A stretch of DNA of 64,000 nucleotides from Clostridia bacterium (GTDB taxonomy: Bacteria; Bacillota; Clostridia; Oscillospirales; UBA644), in the NCBI GenBank assembly GCA_017623475.1, contig JAGAPC010000003.1, forward strand, positions 52,344 to 116,343, written 5' to 3'. The position numbers and the translations under genes were made by a program. Within the stretch, counting starts at the first letter, position 1; the number at the start of each line of letters is the position of its first letter. Below the pieces are notes generated by a model. It worked only from the letters and a program-made list of their open reading frames with translations, ran no database searches and was not told the origin of the DNA. Below, piece after piece: positions 55,301 through 62,596 of this stretch.

Positions 55301-55850
55301 CGGCACGTCGGAAACCGTTACCGATTATACCGTCCGCGGATTTACGTCCAATCCCGGCACGAAGGAAATTACCGTTTCATACCACAGAAAAACCGCACGG
55401 TTTTCCGTGATCGTTAATCCCGGTGTCCCTTCAAAAATCACTTCAAGCAAATATAATATCAGCAGTAAAAACATCAGCAGAATTTCCGTCGGGACGCCAA
55501 TCAATACGTTTCTTTCCGACCTCAACGAGGGCGTTTTCTGCAAGGTTTTTTATGGGGAAACCGAGGTTTCAACGGAGAAAGCAATCGGTACCGGAATGAC
55601 GGTAAAAATCATGGACGGCGCGATCGTCAAAAAATCTTACGTCGCCGTCGTGACCGGAGATATCAACGGAGACGGTGCGGTTTCCATCACCGATATGCTT
55701 GCGCTGAAGGCGCACCTGCTGAAGAAATCGAATCTGTCCGGGGTTTACGCCGCGGCGGCAGATACCAGCGGTGACGGCACCGTTTCGATTACCGATTTTC
55801 TCAAAATCAAAGCAAAAATATTGAACAAAGGCGAAATCGTTCCGGGATAA
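52398..55850 (+). CDS. Large secreted protein: GLUG-like regions, five Ig-like (Big_3) repeats, C-terminal dockerin
   Basis: A 1150-residue extracellular protein. The signal peptide spans 1-35. Two related halves (about 36-350 and 355-620) each open with a GxGTxxxPYLIE segment and contain GLUG-like turns (GGIVGxxxxGxVxxCYxxG). Then come five 76-residue Ig-like repeats (YIEGExFDPTGM, YDNGT, ITDYxxSGYxxTPG) at about 629-1010. At the end is a type I dockerin with two calcium loops (DINGDGAVSITD, DTSGDGTVSITD). GGGAGGTG selects ATG 52398. The dockerin implies a cohesin partner elsewhere. Monocistronic. Confidence 0.92.
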   Translation: MQSGKRKRLYGALFLAILLIVFIPMGELSSYAASAGLSGSGTQADPYLIETVDDLNHVRDDLTACYQLANDIVFTDDDGGWNPIGSIQAPFSGIFDGNGYSIKNLRIIAETSSDASVGFFGYLTGTVRNLGLQNCNIAVTNISSAAHTYLGSLVGWCYSGNVLNCYGDGVFSVTSLGTVSGGGIVGVMQGSDSQVQNCYFSGMINASSSDSVVLGGIVGSMSGRLSCVSDCFNMGYVICDGADGSCAGGIIGKCSSGTVRNVYNVGGINGISRGGIFGYLKGGTLENGYYLDSLATSAGTGNDVGTKRSWDEMKAKEFFVGFDFNSVWSWNSSEDYPCPTLRGVIAPTWNFEGNSVEFSGGTGVPWDPYLIESKEHLDHVRRYLNAHFKLINDISFSEEDFAENGLGWSPIGGDLDHAFSGYFDGNGHVIENLQLSSSEACVGLFGYNSGVIQNLGLVNATVTATSTGSDVFVGGIAGWSSGDVKNCYFTGNVSGSSAGGIVGQLSSGTVGQCYATGRIFGDLECGGIVGLLSFGTVRDCYYGGAVSSLTGKIGGIAGSSFGDLSNCYYSESVSGGVGYGTDLCTKCTFSELMQKSTFSGFDFDTVWTMDGNPDYLYPELQSVQMKFVKKIESIEIITKPSKLNYIEGEPFDPTGMEVAYRYNNGQTERIDDYEISGYSALPGTKTLTVSKNGLQASFSVLVVGKSLTSIGISALPKKLVYVEGDSFDATGMVVTAYYDNGTREDITDYILSGYISTVGEKTISVSYQEKTASFSVTVIQKAVTSISVTQLPAKTTYLEGDSFKKTGMIVTAYYNNGTSKKITDYTVSGYTSTPGTKTICVTYDGKSTSFSVVVNEKTLESVKIIKKPNKSNYIEGETFDPDGMIVKAYYDNDTSEEITDYAYSGYSATPGTKTVTVTFGSASATFTVTVSEKSVSSIRVTTMPAKTVYQERDKFNPDGMIVTAYYNNGTSETVTDYTVRGFTSNPGTKEITVSYHRKTARFSVIVNPGVPSKITSSKYNISSKNISRISVGTPINTFLSDLNEGVFCKVFYGETEVSTEKAIGTGMTVKIMDGAIVKKSYVAVVTGDINGDGAVSITDMLALKAHLLKKSNLSGVYAAAADTSGDGTVSITDFLKIKAKILNKGEIVPG
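54282..55421 (+). repeat. Five tandem 228-bp coding repeats
   Basis: Units begin at 54282, 54510, 54738, 54966 and 55194, each exactly 228 bases (76 codons), encoding Big_3-type Ig-like domains. Copies 3 and 5 are the most alike. No length variation occurs between copies. Confidence 0.88.
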
Positions 55851-55871
55851 TTCGGAACGTGAACGAAATTT

Positions 55872-55897
55872 GGGCAGAGAAGTCAAATTCTCTGCCC
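55872..55897 (+). terminator. Terminator of the dockerin protein gene
   Basis: A perfect 10-bp stem, GGGCAGAGAA with TTCTCTGCCC, and a 6-base loop. The following U tract is weak (ATTATTG). Confidence 0.7.
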
Positions 55898-55915
55898 ATT
55901 ATTGCGCGTGATACC

Positions 55916-55944
55916 TTGACTTATGAACGGTTTTATGGTAAAAT
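55916..55944 (+). promoter_or_regulatory. Promoter of the ABC exporter genes
   Basis: TTGACT (55916-55921), exactly 17 bases, TAAAAT (55939-55944). The leader is about 42 bases. Confidence 0.78.
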
Positions 55945-55991
55945 AAGTAAGGATTACGACGTTTAGAGAAAATTTTATTTCGGAGACGGAA

Positions 55992-57716
55992 ATGAAAAAG
56001 CTTTTAGTCTATTTAAAACCTTACCGTTGGGAAACGGTGCTTGCCCCCTTGTTTAAGATGTTTGAAGCCGTGCTGGAGCTGATCGTTCCCCTGGTAATGG
56101 CTTCGATTATTGATATGGGAATCGCCAATAAGGATTCCCGCTACGTTCTTGGCATGAGTGGCGTTTTGGTCGCCCTGGGCGTCGTCGGGTTGATTGCCGC
56201 CGTAACGGCACAGTATTTTTCCGCAAAAGCCGCCGTCGGATTCTCTGCAGGGGTGCGTAAGGCGTTGTTTTCTCATTTGCAGTCCCTCTCTTATAAAGAA
56301 ACGGATTCCTTAGGCACGTCAACCATGATTACCCGTATGACCGGAGACGTCAACTTAATGCAAACAGGCGTAAACATGACCCTTCGCCTGTTGTTGCGTT
56401 CTCCCTTCGTCGTTCTCGGTGCGATGGTGATGGCGTTTTTGATCGACCCGACCTCCGCGTTGATTTTCGTTGCCGTAATCCCCTTGCTCTATCTCGTGGT
56501 TTGGCTGATTATGCGGATTACTCTTCCGCGGTATAAAGGCGTGCAGAAGCAGGTCGATGGGGTTCTCTTAAAAACCCGGGAAAATCTTTCCGGCGTTCGG
56601 GTGATCCGCGCCTTTAACAAGCAGGACGACGAACGGGAAGAATTCAATCGCATCAATGAAAATTTGACCGGTGCCCAATGCCGTGTGGGCGGGATTTCCG
56701 CCTTGATGAATCCCCTGACCTACGTGATCGTCAATCTTGGGATCGTCGTTCTGATCTACGTGGGCGCAATCCGCGTTGATACGGGGATCATTACGCAGGG
56801 GATGGTCGTAGCGCTGATCAATTATATGTCGCAGATCTTGACCGAGCTTGTAAAATTTGCCAACTTGGTCGTCACGATCACCAAAGCTCTTGCCGGCGCA
56901 AAGCGGGTCAGCGACGTCTTCGATATTCAATCGTCTCAATGCTTCGGAACACGGACGGAGGGCGAAAAAACCGATGAAATCCTCCGTTTTGATAACGTTT
57001 CGGTTCAGTATTATTCCGAAACACAACCTGCCCTTTCTTCCGTAAATTTTTCGGTAAAGGCAGGGGAGACGGTGGGAATTCTCGGCGGCACCGGCTCCGG
57101 GAAATCCACGTTGGTTAACCTGATTCCACGTTTTTACGACGTTACGCAAGGCTCCGTTTTATATCAAGGCGCGGATCTTCGGGAATACGATCGGGACGTT
57201 CTTCGCAATCGGATGGGGATCGTTCCCCAAAAGGCGGTTTTGTTCCGCGGTACCATTCGGGATAATCTGAAATGGGGCAACCCGGACGCCACGGACGAGG
57301 AGCTGTGGCAGGCTCTTCGTATCGCGCAGGCAGAGGATTTCGTCCGTCAAAAGGAACGGGGCTTGGACGAGCCGGTGGAGCAGGGCGGTCGGAATTTTTC
57401 CGGCGGTCAGCGTCAGCGGTTGACGATCGCCCGTGCGTTGGTACGGAAGCCCGAAATCTTGATTTTGGACGATTCCGCGTCGGCGCTCGACTACGCCACC
57501 GAAGCGTCGTTGCGTATGGCGTTAAAAGAGCTATCCTTCAAGCCTACGGTTTTCATCGTCTCTCAACGGGCATCCTCGGTGCGGCACGCAGATTTGATCC
57601 TCGTGCTGGACGACGGAGAAATCGTCGGAATGGGAACCCACGAAACGCTGATTTCCGAGTGTGACGTATATCAGGAAATCTATTATTCCCAATTCGAAAA
57701 GGAGGAGACGGTATGA
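55992..57716 (+). CDS. ABC exporter half-transporter, permease fused to ATPase (degenerate Walker B)
   Basis: A 574-residue half of a heterodimeric drug or lipid exporter. Six membrane helices (1-310) are followed by the ATPase domain (about 335-570): Walker A GGTGSGKST, signature NFSGGQRQR, Walker B ILILDDSASALD. The catalytic Glu after the Walker B Asp is Asp, as in the degenerate-site subunits of BmrC/TM287-like exporters, and the switch His is Gln (VSQRASSV). Its stop overlaps the partner's ATG, so the two are made together. The substrate is unknown. Confidence 0.93.
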   Translation: MKKLLVYLKPYRWETVLAPLFKMFEAVLELIVPLVMASIIDMGIANKDSRYVLGMSGVLVALGVVGLIAAVTAQYFSAKAAVGFSAGVRKALFSHLQSLSYKETDSLGTSTMITRMTGDVNLMQTGVNMTLRLLLRSPFVVLGAMVMAFLIDPTSALIFVAVIPLLYLVVWLIMRITLPRYKGVQKQVDGVLLKTRENLSGVRVIRAFNKQDDEREEFNRINENLTGAQCRVGGISALMNPLTYVIVNLGIVVLIYVGAIRVDTGIITQGMVVALINYMSQILTELVKFANLVVTITKALAGAKRVSDVFDIQSSQCFGTRTEGEKTDEILRFDNVSVQYYSETQPALSSVNFSVKAGETVGILGGTGSGKSTLVNLIPRFYDVTQGSVLYQGADLREYDRDVLRNRMGIVPQKAVLFRGTIRDNLKWGNPDATDEELWQALRIAQAEDFVRQKERGLDEPVEQGGRNFSGGQRQRLTIARALVRKPEILILDDSASALDYATEASLRMALKELSFKPTVFIVSQRASSVRHADLILVLDDGEIVGMGTHETLISECDVYQEIYYSQFEKEETV

Positions 57717-59449
57717 ACCGAAAAAAGACCTTAAAAACCGTTTTTTCCTACCTTCGCCGTTATTGGGGATATCTCGTACTATCTCTTCTTTTGGCGTTGG
57801 TTACCGTTGCCCTGACGCTTTACGTTCCGATTCTGACCGGACGGGCGGTGGATGAGATCATCGGTGTGGATAACGTCAATTTTTCAAAAATCCTTCGGAT
57901 AATCGGTCTGATCGGTATTTCCGTTGCCGTAACCGCGTTTGCCCAATGGGGAATGAGTTATTTCAACAATCGGCTTACCTACGGCATGGTGCGGGATATC
58001 CGCCGCGACGCCTTTGCAAAAATTTCCACCCTTCCTTTACGGTATCTCGACGCGAACCCCGTGGGGGATTTGGTCAGCCGCATCATCACCGACGTAGATT
58101 CCTTTGCGGACGGTCTTTTGCTTGGCTTTACGCAATTATTTACCGGTATTGCCACGATTTTGGGTACGCTGGGCATTATGCTGGCGTTGGATCTTCGGAT
58201 CGCCCTCGTCGTGGTGCTCGTTACACCGATTTCGTTGTTCGTCGCCTCGTTTATTGCAAAGCGTACCTATTTGATGTTTCAGGTGCAATCCGCCACCCGC
58301 GGCGAGCAAACGGCGCTGATCGACGAAATGATCGGTCAGCAAAAGATCGTACAGGCGTTCTCTTATGAAAACAAGGCAAAGGAACGGTTCGAGGACGTCA
58401 ACGAGCGTCTCCGTGCTTCATCGTTGAAGGCGACCTTCTATTCTTCTTTGGTAAATCCCTCTACTCGATTCGTAAACAGCTTGGTCTATGCGGGCGTTGG
58501 GCTTGCCGGCGCTTTTGCGGTTATTTCCGGCGGATTAACGGTCGGTCTTTTGTCCAGCTTTTTGAGTTACGCAAACCAATACACCAAACCGTTCAACGAG
58601 ATTTCCGGCGTCATGACCGAATTGCAAAATTCCCTGGTCTGCGCCTCCCGCGTCTTTTCTCTGATCTACGAAGAATCGGAATCGGAAGATCCCCAAGCCG
58701 ATCCTCTTCCGGAGAAAGTTTCCGGAAACGTGTCGTTGGAAAAGGTCAGCTTTTCTTATGATCCCAACCGGAAATTGATTGAGGATCTGTCCCTTTCCGT
58801 TTCTCCTGGACAACGGATTGCCATCGTCGGTCCTACCGGATGCGGAAAAACGACGGTCATCAATCTTTTGATGCGCTTCTACGATCCGATTTCCGGCGTA
58901 ATTAAGGTGGACAACGTGGATATCCGTAAAATCCCTCGTCGCTCGCTGCGGAAAAATTACGGGATGGTTTTGCAGGATACCTGGCTGAAATCCGGTACGA
59001 TTCGGGATAATATCGTCATGGGCAAACCCGACGCCTCCGACGAGGAAGTAATTGCCGCCGCAAAAGCCTCCCACGCCCACAGCTTTATCAAGAGATTGCC
59101 CGATGGGTACGATACGGTGATCGGGGAAGAGGGCGGAAGTCTGTCCCAAGGTCAAAAGCAGCTTTTGTGTATTACCCGCGTGATGCTATGCCTGCCTCCC
59201 ATGTTGATTCTCGATGAGGCAACCTCGTCCATCGATACCCGCACCGAGCATCGGATTCAACGCGCCTTTGCAAAGCTGATGGAGGGGCGCACCTCCTTTA
59301 TCGTTGCCCACCGCCTTTCCACCATTCGGGAAGCGGATCGGATTTTGGTGATGCGGGACGGAAGGGTTATCGAGCAGGGAACTCATTCGGAATTGCTTTC
59401 GAAAAATGGGTTTTACGCAGAATTGTACCGCAGTCAATTTGCTCACTAA
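57713..59449 (+). CDS. ABC exporter half-transporter, permease fused to ATPase (partner subunit)
   Basis: A 578-residue partner. Six membrane helices are followed by an ATPase domain with Walker A GPTGCGKTT, an intact Walker B MLILDEATSSID and switch H (VAHRLST). The signature is altered to SLSQGQKQL. Combined with the upstream subunit this gives one consensus and one degenerate ATP site, the usual asymmetric arrangement (BmrCD, TM287/288). ATGA overlap with the first subunit; a terminator follows. Confidence 0.94.
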   Translation: MNRKKTLKTVFSYLRRYWGYLVLSLLLALVTVALTLYVPILTGRAVDEIIGVDNVNFSKILRIIGLIGISVAVTAFAQWGMSYFNNRLTYGMVRDIRRDAFAKISTLPLRYLDANPVGDLVSRIITDVDSFADGLLLGFTQLFTGIATILGTLGIMLALDLRIALVVVLVTPISLFVASFIAKRTYLMFQVQSATRGEQTALIDEMIGQQKIVQAFSYENKAKERFEDVNERLRASSLKATFYSSLVNPSTRFVNSLVYAGVGLAGAFAVISGGLTVGLLSSFLSYANQYTKPFNEISGVMTELQNSLVCASRVFSLIYEESESEDPQADPLPEKVSGNVSLEKVSFSYDPNRKLIEDLSLSVSPGQRIAIVGPTGCGKTTVINLLMRFYDPISGVIKVDNVDIRKIPRRSLRKNYGMVLQDTWLKSGTIRDNIVMGKPDASDEEVIAAAKASHAHSFIKRLPDGYDTVIGEEGGSLSQGQKQLLCITRVMLCLPPMLILDEATSSIDTRTEHRIQRAFAKLMEGRTSFIVAHRLSTIREADRILVMRDGRVIEQGTHSELLSKNGFYAELYRSQFAH

Positions 59450-59455
59450 TCGAAG

Positions 59456-59489
59456 AATGAACCCGACAAAGCTCTTGTTGGGTTTCATT
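59456..59489 (+). terminator. Terminator of the ABC exporter operon
   Basis: Stem AATGAA-CCCGACAA with TTGTTGGGTTTCATT (one bulge, one G-T pair), then TTTTT. It starts 7 bases after the second stop codon. Confidence 0.8.
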
Positions 59490-59558
59490 TTTTGACGCTT
59501 AAAATCATATATTTTTCCGCGGAAGTTATTACAAATTTCCGACGATTTGTCAAAAACC

Positions 59559-59587
59559 TTGCTTTTTCGCGGAGAAAGATTTATAAT
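59559..59587 (+). promoter_or_regulatory. Promoter of the second LCP gene cluster
   Basis: TTGCTT (59559-59564), 17 bases, TATAAT (59582-59587); leader of about 44 bases. Confidence 0.75.
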
Positions 59588-59637
59588 AAAATTGGATTCC
59601 TCTGCGGATCGGCGGTTTTGCAAGAAAAGGTGATTTT

Positions 59638-60633
59638 TTGTCTTTCCAAAAAACTGCTTATTCTCTTGTTTTTCGGGTTTTGTGCCTGTTGTCCGCGCTT
59701 TCCGTTTCTTCTTGCGTTGCCTATCATTTGGTTCTGGAACATTCGATTGACCGGTCGCACCCCGGCGGCGACGGCGGTTCCATTCTTCCGCAAGAAGATC
59801 TCAAGTCCGAATTGCCCCAAACTCCTCCCAAAAACGAAGACGGCTTGACGGTAATCTCCGACACGGCGGCCGTTCAGAATTTTTTACTGATCGGAACCGA
59901 CGCCCGAACTCCGGGAGAGGCGTGCCGTTCCGATGCGATGATTCTGATCTCTCTGAACCGTGCGAGCAAGAAAATCGTCGCCTGCTCCCTGCTTCGGGAT
60001 ATGCTTGTTACCATCGACGGACATGGACGAAATCGGCTGAATTCTGCCTATTCCTTCGGCGGCGTAGATCTGCTGTTAAAAACGCTGAAGGATCAATTAA
60101 ACCTTGATATTTCGTCCTACGTCTCGGTCGATTTTTCTTCCTTTTCGGAGATCATTGATCTTTTGGGCGGCGTCGATCTTTCCGTATCGTCCGAGGAAGC
60201 CAAGGTCATGAACGAAATGTGCGCGCAGCAAAATTCCGGCGTTTCAAAAATTCCTTTAAAGGACGGAGTTTATCATCTCAACGGAACGCAAGCCCTCGCA
60301 TACGCCCGAAACAGAAGCAGTGCGAACGGTGATTTTGACCGAACGCAGCGCCAGCGGAATCTCATCGAAGCCTTGATGAAGAAGCTGAAAAACGCATCTG
60401 CGTTGGAATTGTTACAGTTGCTTTACGTGATTTTACCTAACGTCACGACGAATATTTCGGAAGAAAATTTTAAAGTCTTGGTCTCCGGACTGACGGAGTA
60501 TTTGCATTATCAAAGGATCTTTACGTCCATCCCCCAAAGCGGTACGTTTTCTTTCGTCACGGTGCGGGGAATGGCGGTGATCGACGTGGATTTTCCGTCG
60601 AATATCCGCTACCTTTCGGAACAAATTTATTAA
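59638..60633 (+). CDS. LytR-CpsA-Psr (LCP) family protein
   Basis: A 331-residue membrane-anchored glycopolymer ligase, the second in the window. It has a short cytoplasmic start, a membrane segment (about 9-31, LVFRVLCLLSALSVSSCVAY), a linker and the LCP domain (about 75-290) with LLIGTDARTPGEACRSDAMIL, LLRDMLVTI and YARNRSSANGDFDRTQRQRN, the key Arg/Asp contacts. It starts at TTG 59638, selected by a strong AAGGTGAT site. Not linked to glycosyltransferases, so it probably attaches another wall polymer such as teichoic acid. Confidence 0.92.
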   Translation: MSFQKTAYSLVFRVLCLLSALSVSSCVAYHLVLEHSIDRSHPGGDGGSILPQEDLKSELPQTPPKNEDGLTVISDTAAVQNFLLIGTDARTPGEACRSDAMILISLNRASKKIVACSLLRDMLVTIDGHGRNRLNSAYSFGGVDLLLKTLKDQLNLDISSYVSVDFSSFSEIIDLLGGVDLSVSSEEAKVMNEMCAQQNSGVSKIPLKDGVYHLNGTQALAYARNRSSANGDFDRTQRQRNLIEALMKKLKNASALELLQLLYVILPNVTTNISEENFKVLVSGLTEYLHYQRIFTSIPQSGTFSFVTVRGMAVIDVDFPSNIRYLSEQIY

Positions 60634-60646
60634 CGGAGTTAAAAAA

Positions 60647-61216
60647 GTGAATCTGATTTTTTTACGTCACGGTCAAACCCAATGGAACGTGGAACGGCGC
60701 CTGCAGGGCAGAACCGATATCCCCTTAAACGAAGCAGGCATCGAGGGAGCGAAGCGGGCAGGAAAGATCCTTTCCCGATATCATTTTGATGCGGTTTACA
60801 GCTCTCCCTTGACCCGGGCGCTTCAGACGTTGCAGTACGCCTATCCGAATATTCCCCCGATTTTGGATGATCGGCTGGCGGAATGGAGCTTCGGACCGAT
60901 GGAAGGACAACCGATGCCCGACGATTTCTTTTCCCACCGCTGGATTTTCGGTCAACCCGTTATCGAAGGCGTGGAGCAGATCGAGGACGTGGTTGCCCGC
61001 GTTTCCGATTTTTATAATGAAATTCGAAAAAAACATCCCCACGAAACGATTCTCGTCGTTGCCCACGGCGGCATTTCCGGTGCGCTGCACGGCGCGATTT
61101 ATGGGGTAAAAGAGGGGGAAAGCTTAAGCCCCTACTGTTTGCCCAATTCCGTCCCGGTGCTGTTTCGCGAGGGACAAGCCCCGGTCATTCTTCAGGAGGA
61201 ATCACATGAACGGTAA
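60647..61216 (+). CDS. Histidine phosphatase family protein (phosphoglycerate mutase-like)
   Basis: A 189-residue enzyme. The catalytic phospho-His is in FLRHGQTQWN (RHG at 6-8), the second Arg is in YSSPLTRALQT, the Glu in DDRLAEWSFGPMEGQ and the second His in VVAHGGI. It starts at GTG 60647 after CGGAG. It is too short for a glycolytic mutase (about 230-250), so a general phosphatase is likelier; the substrate cannot be told. It overlaps the next gene by 11 bases. Confidence 0.92.
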   Translation: MNLIFLRHGQTQWNVERRLQGRTDIPLNEAGIEGAKRAGKILSRYHFDAVYSSPLTRALQTLQYAYPNIPPILDDRLAEWSFGPMEGQPMPDDFFSHRWIFGQPVIEGVEQIEDVVARVSDFYNEIRKKHPHETILVVAHGGISGALHGAIYGVKEGESLSPYCLPNSVPVLFREGQAPVILQEESHER

Positions 61217-62033
61217 TATCAGCGTGTTTTGTTGCCCCGTCTGCGGCGGAGAACTGAATAAAGACGGAAAAACCCTGCGTTGCCCCTCCGGGCATTGTTA
61301 TGATTACGCCAAAAGCGGCTACGTCAATCTTTTGATGTCCCAGCAGGGGAGACTTCACGGCGACGACCGCCCTATGGTGCGCGCCCGTACCTCCTTTTTA
61401 TCCCGGGGATATTACCGTCCGTTGCTCGATACCATTTCCGCGGTTGCAATTCCCCATCTTTCCAAAGCCCCCCGCGTTTTTGACGCCGGCTGCGGTGAGG
61501 GATGGTACACGGAGGAATTGCATAAAATTCTTCAATCCAACGGTTTTTCCCCCGAAAGTGCCGGGGTCGATATTTCCAGAGACGCTCTTACCGCCGCCGC
61601 AAAACGTCCCTTTGGGGGAGAGTTCGCCGTTGCAAGCCTGTATCATATCCCTTTGAAGGATCAATGGGCAGATCTGATTATCAACGTGTTCGCCCCCGAT
61701 TGTATCGAAGAATTTTCCCGCATTTTAAAGTACGGCGGAATTTACGTAAAGGCAATTCCGTTGGAAGATCATCTGATCGAATTGAAGCGCGCCGTTTACG
61801 ATTCCGTTTACGAAAATGACGTTGTGATCCCTTCTTATTCCGGGTTTGAGCTTCTCTCGAATTCGATCTTGCGCAATATCATCCATCTCCCCGACGGAGA
61901 AACGGTGAAAAATCTCTTTTCCATGACCCCCTACGCCCGCAAAACCTCCCCCGACGACGTCGCAAAATTGGAAAAGATCACAACCCTGGACGTCACCGCC
62001 TCCTTTTCCGTTTTGCTCTACAAAAAAGTTTAA
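61206..62033 (+). CDS. RlmA-like 23S rRNA (guanine-N1) methyltransferase
   Basis: A 275-residue SAM-dependent methyltransferase. An N-terminal zinc ribbon (CCPVCGGEL at 9-17 and CPSGHCYDYAK at about 27-37) leads to the SAM fold with VFDAGCGEGWYTEEL near 90-104. The segment DYAKSGYVNLLM is the RlmA mark. Family members methylate G745 or G748 in helix 35 of 23S rRNA; the latter affects tylosin resistance. Which base is modified here is not deducible. AGGAGGAATC precedes the ATG. Confidence 0.9.
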   Translation: MNGNISVFCCPVCGGELNKDGKTLRCPSGHCYDYAKSGYVNLLMSQQGRLHGDDRPMVRARTSFLSRGYYRPLLDTISAVAIPHLSKAPRVFDAGCGEGWYTEELHKILQSNGFSPESAGVDISRDALTAAAKRPFGGEFAVASLYHIPLKDQWADLIINVFAPDCIEEFSRILKYGGIYVKAIPLEDHLIELKRAVYDSVYENDVVIPSYSGFELLSNSILRNIIHLPDGETVKNLFSMTPYARKTSPDDVAKLEKITTLDVTASFSVLLYKKV

Positions 62034-62037
62034 AACG

Positions 62038-62181
62038 TCAAAAAAGCAACTCCCGTTTCGTCCAATTTCTCAAAGAAACAGAATCCTCCCCATCCGCAAT
62101 CTCTCCCGAAAGAATAAGATCTTCGATTCTTTCAAAGATCTCATTCCATCCCTTTTCCCCACAGTAAATGTCAAGATTATT
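62038..62181 (-). pseudogene. Possible remnant: C-terminal fragment without start
   Basis: On the minus strand a 47-codon open stretch ending in TGA (62038-62040) with protein-like composition, for example GWNEIFERIEDLILSGEI. It is closed upstream by TGA at 62182-62184 and contains no ATG, GTG or TTG in frame. It could be the tail of a displaced gene. Not recognised; it may be chance. Confidence 0.3.
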
Positions 62182-62184
62182 TCA

Positions 62185-62213
62185 TTGACAATTCTAAAAT
62201 AATTTGTTATAAT
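62185..62213 (+). promoter_or_regulatory. Consensus sigma-A promoter of the tRNA-Pro unit
   Basis: Perfect TTGACA (62185-62190), exactly 17 bases, perfect TATAAT (62208-62213). It is the strongest promoter in the window, as expected for a stable RNA. The predicted start near 62220 precedes the tRNA-like sequence at 62242. Confidence 0.9.
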
Positions 62214-62241
62214 ATCCAAAGACACCGAAAAATTAAATCAT

Positions 62242-62285
62242 CGGGGTGTGGCGCAGTTGGGAGCGCGCGACATTTGGGAGCGTGT
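62242..62285 (+). pseudogene. Truncated tRNA-Pro-like 5' half
   Basis: Acceptor 5' strand CGGGGTG, D arm GCGCAGTTGGGAGCGC and anticodon loop TTTGGGA match the intact tRNA-Pro 198 bases downstream. After the loop the similarity stops: the anticodon stem (CGACA/GCGTG) does not pair and there is no T arm or acceptor 3' strand. It cannot make a normal tRNA. It may be a duplication scar, an integration junction at the anticodon loop, or a tRNA-like RNA. Confidence 0.75.
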
Positions 62286-62439
62286 CTAGCACGAATTGCC
62301 GAGATTTTACGGAAGTCCCGAAAAGCCTTTGTTTATGCGGACTTTCGGCACTTTATAAAAACGCAAAACGGCGCGGAATTTGCGTTTGACCACAGTTTGT
62401 CCCACTTCCACGCAAAAACTTGAAAAATCGAATAGATAT
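62286..62439 (+). other. Structured spacer between tRNA-like half and tRNA-Pro
   Basis: No credible coding sequence. It contains a perfect 9-bp hairpin, AAACGCAAA with TTTGCGTTT (62359-62367/62379-62387), and a weaker CCGAAA/TTTCGG pairing (about 62318-62346). It is transcribed if the upstream promoter drives the tRNA. It could be a precursor leader or a small RNA. Confidence 0.4.
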
Positions 62440-62515
62440 CCGGGTGTGGCGCAGCTGGGAGCGCGGGTGGTTTGGGACCATCAGGCCGCAGGTTCGATCC
62501 CTGTCACTCGGACCA
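62440..62515 (+). tRNA. tRNA-Pro (anticodon UGG)
   Basis: A 76-base cloverleaf including encoded CCA. The acceptor CCGGGTG pairs with CACTCGG (one G-T); the D arm is GCGC/GCGC; the anticodon stem GGTGG/CCATC holds loop TTTGGGA with anticodon TGG; the T arm is GCAGG-TTCGATC-CCTGT; the discriminator is A. All arms fold. A terminator follows within one base. Confidence 0.96.
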
Positions 62516-62557
62516 AAATCTCAATCATAGACTTCGCGTGCTCTGTGATTGAGATTT
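62516..62557 (+). terminator. Terminator of tRNA-Pro
   Basis: A perfect 12-bp stem, AAATCTCAATCA with TGATTGAGATTT, and an 18-base loop, followed by TTT. It begins immediately after the CCA. Confidence 0.88.
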
Positions 62558-62596
62558 TTTACTCTATGCTTTTTTGATAAGAAAAGAGGATCAAAA

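Noticed and set aside
62242..62285. A second functional tRNA-Pro
   Set aside because: The anticodon stem does not pair and the T arm and 3' acceptor strand are missing.
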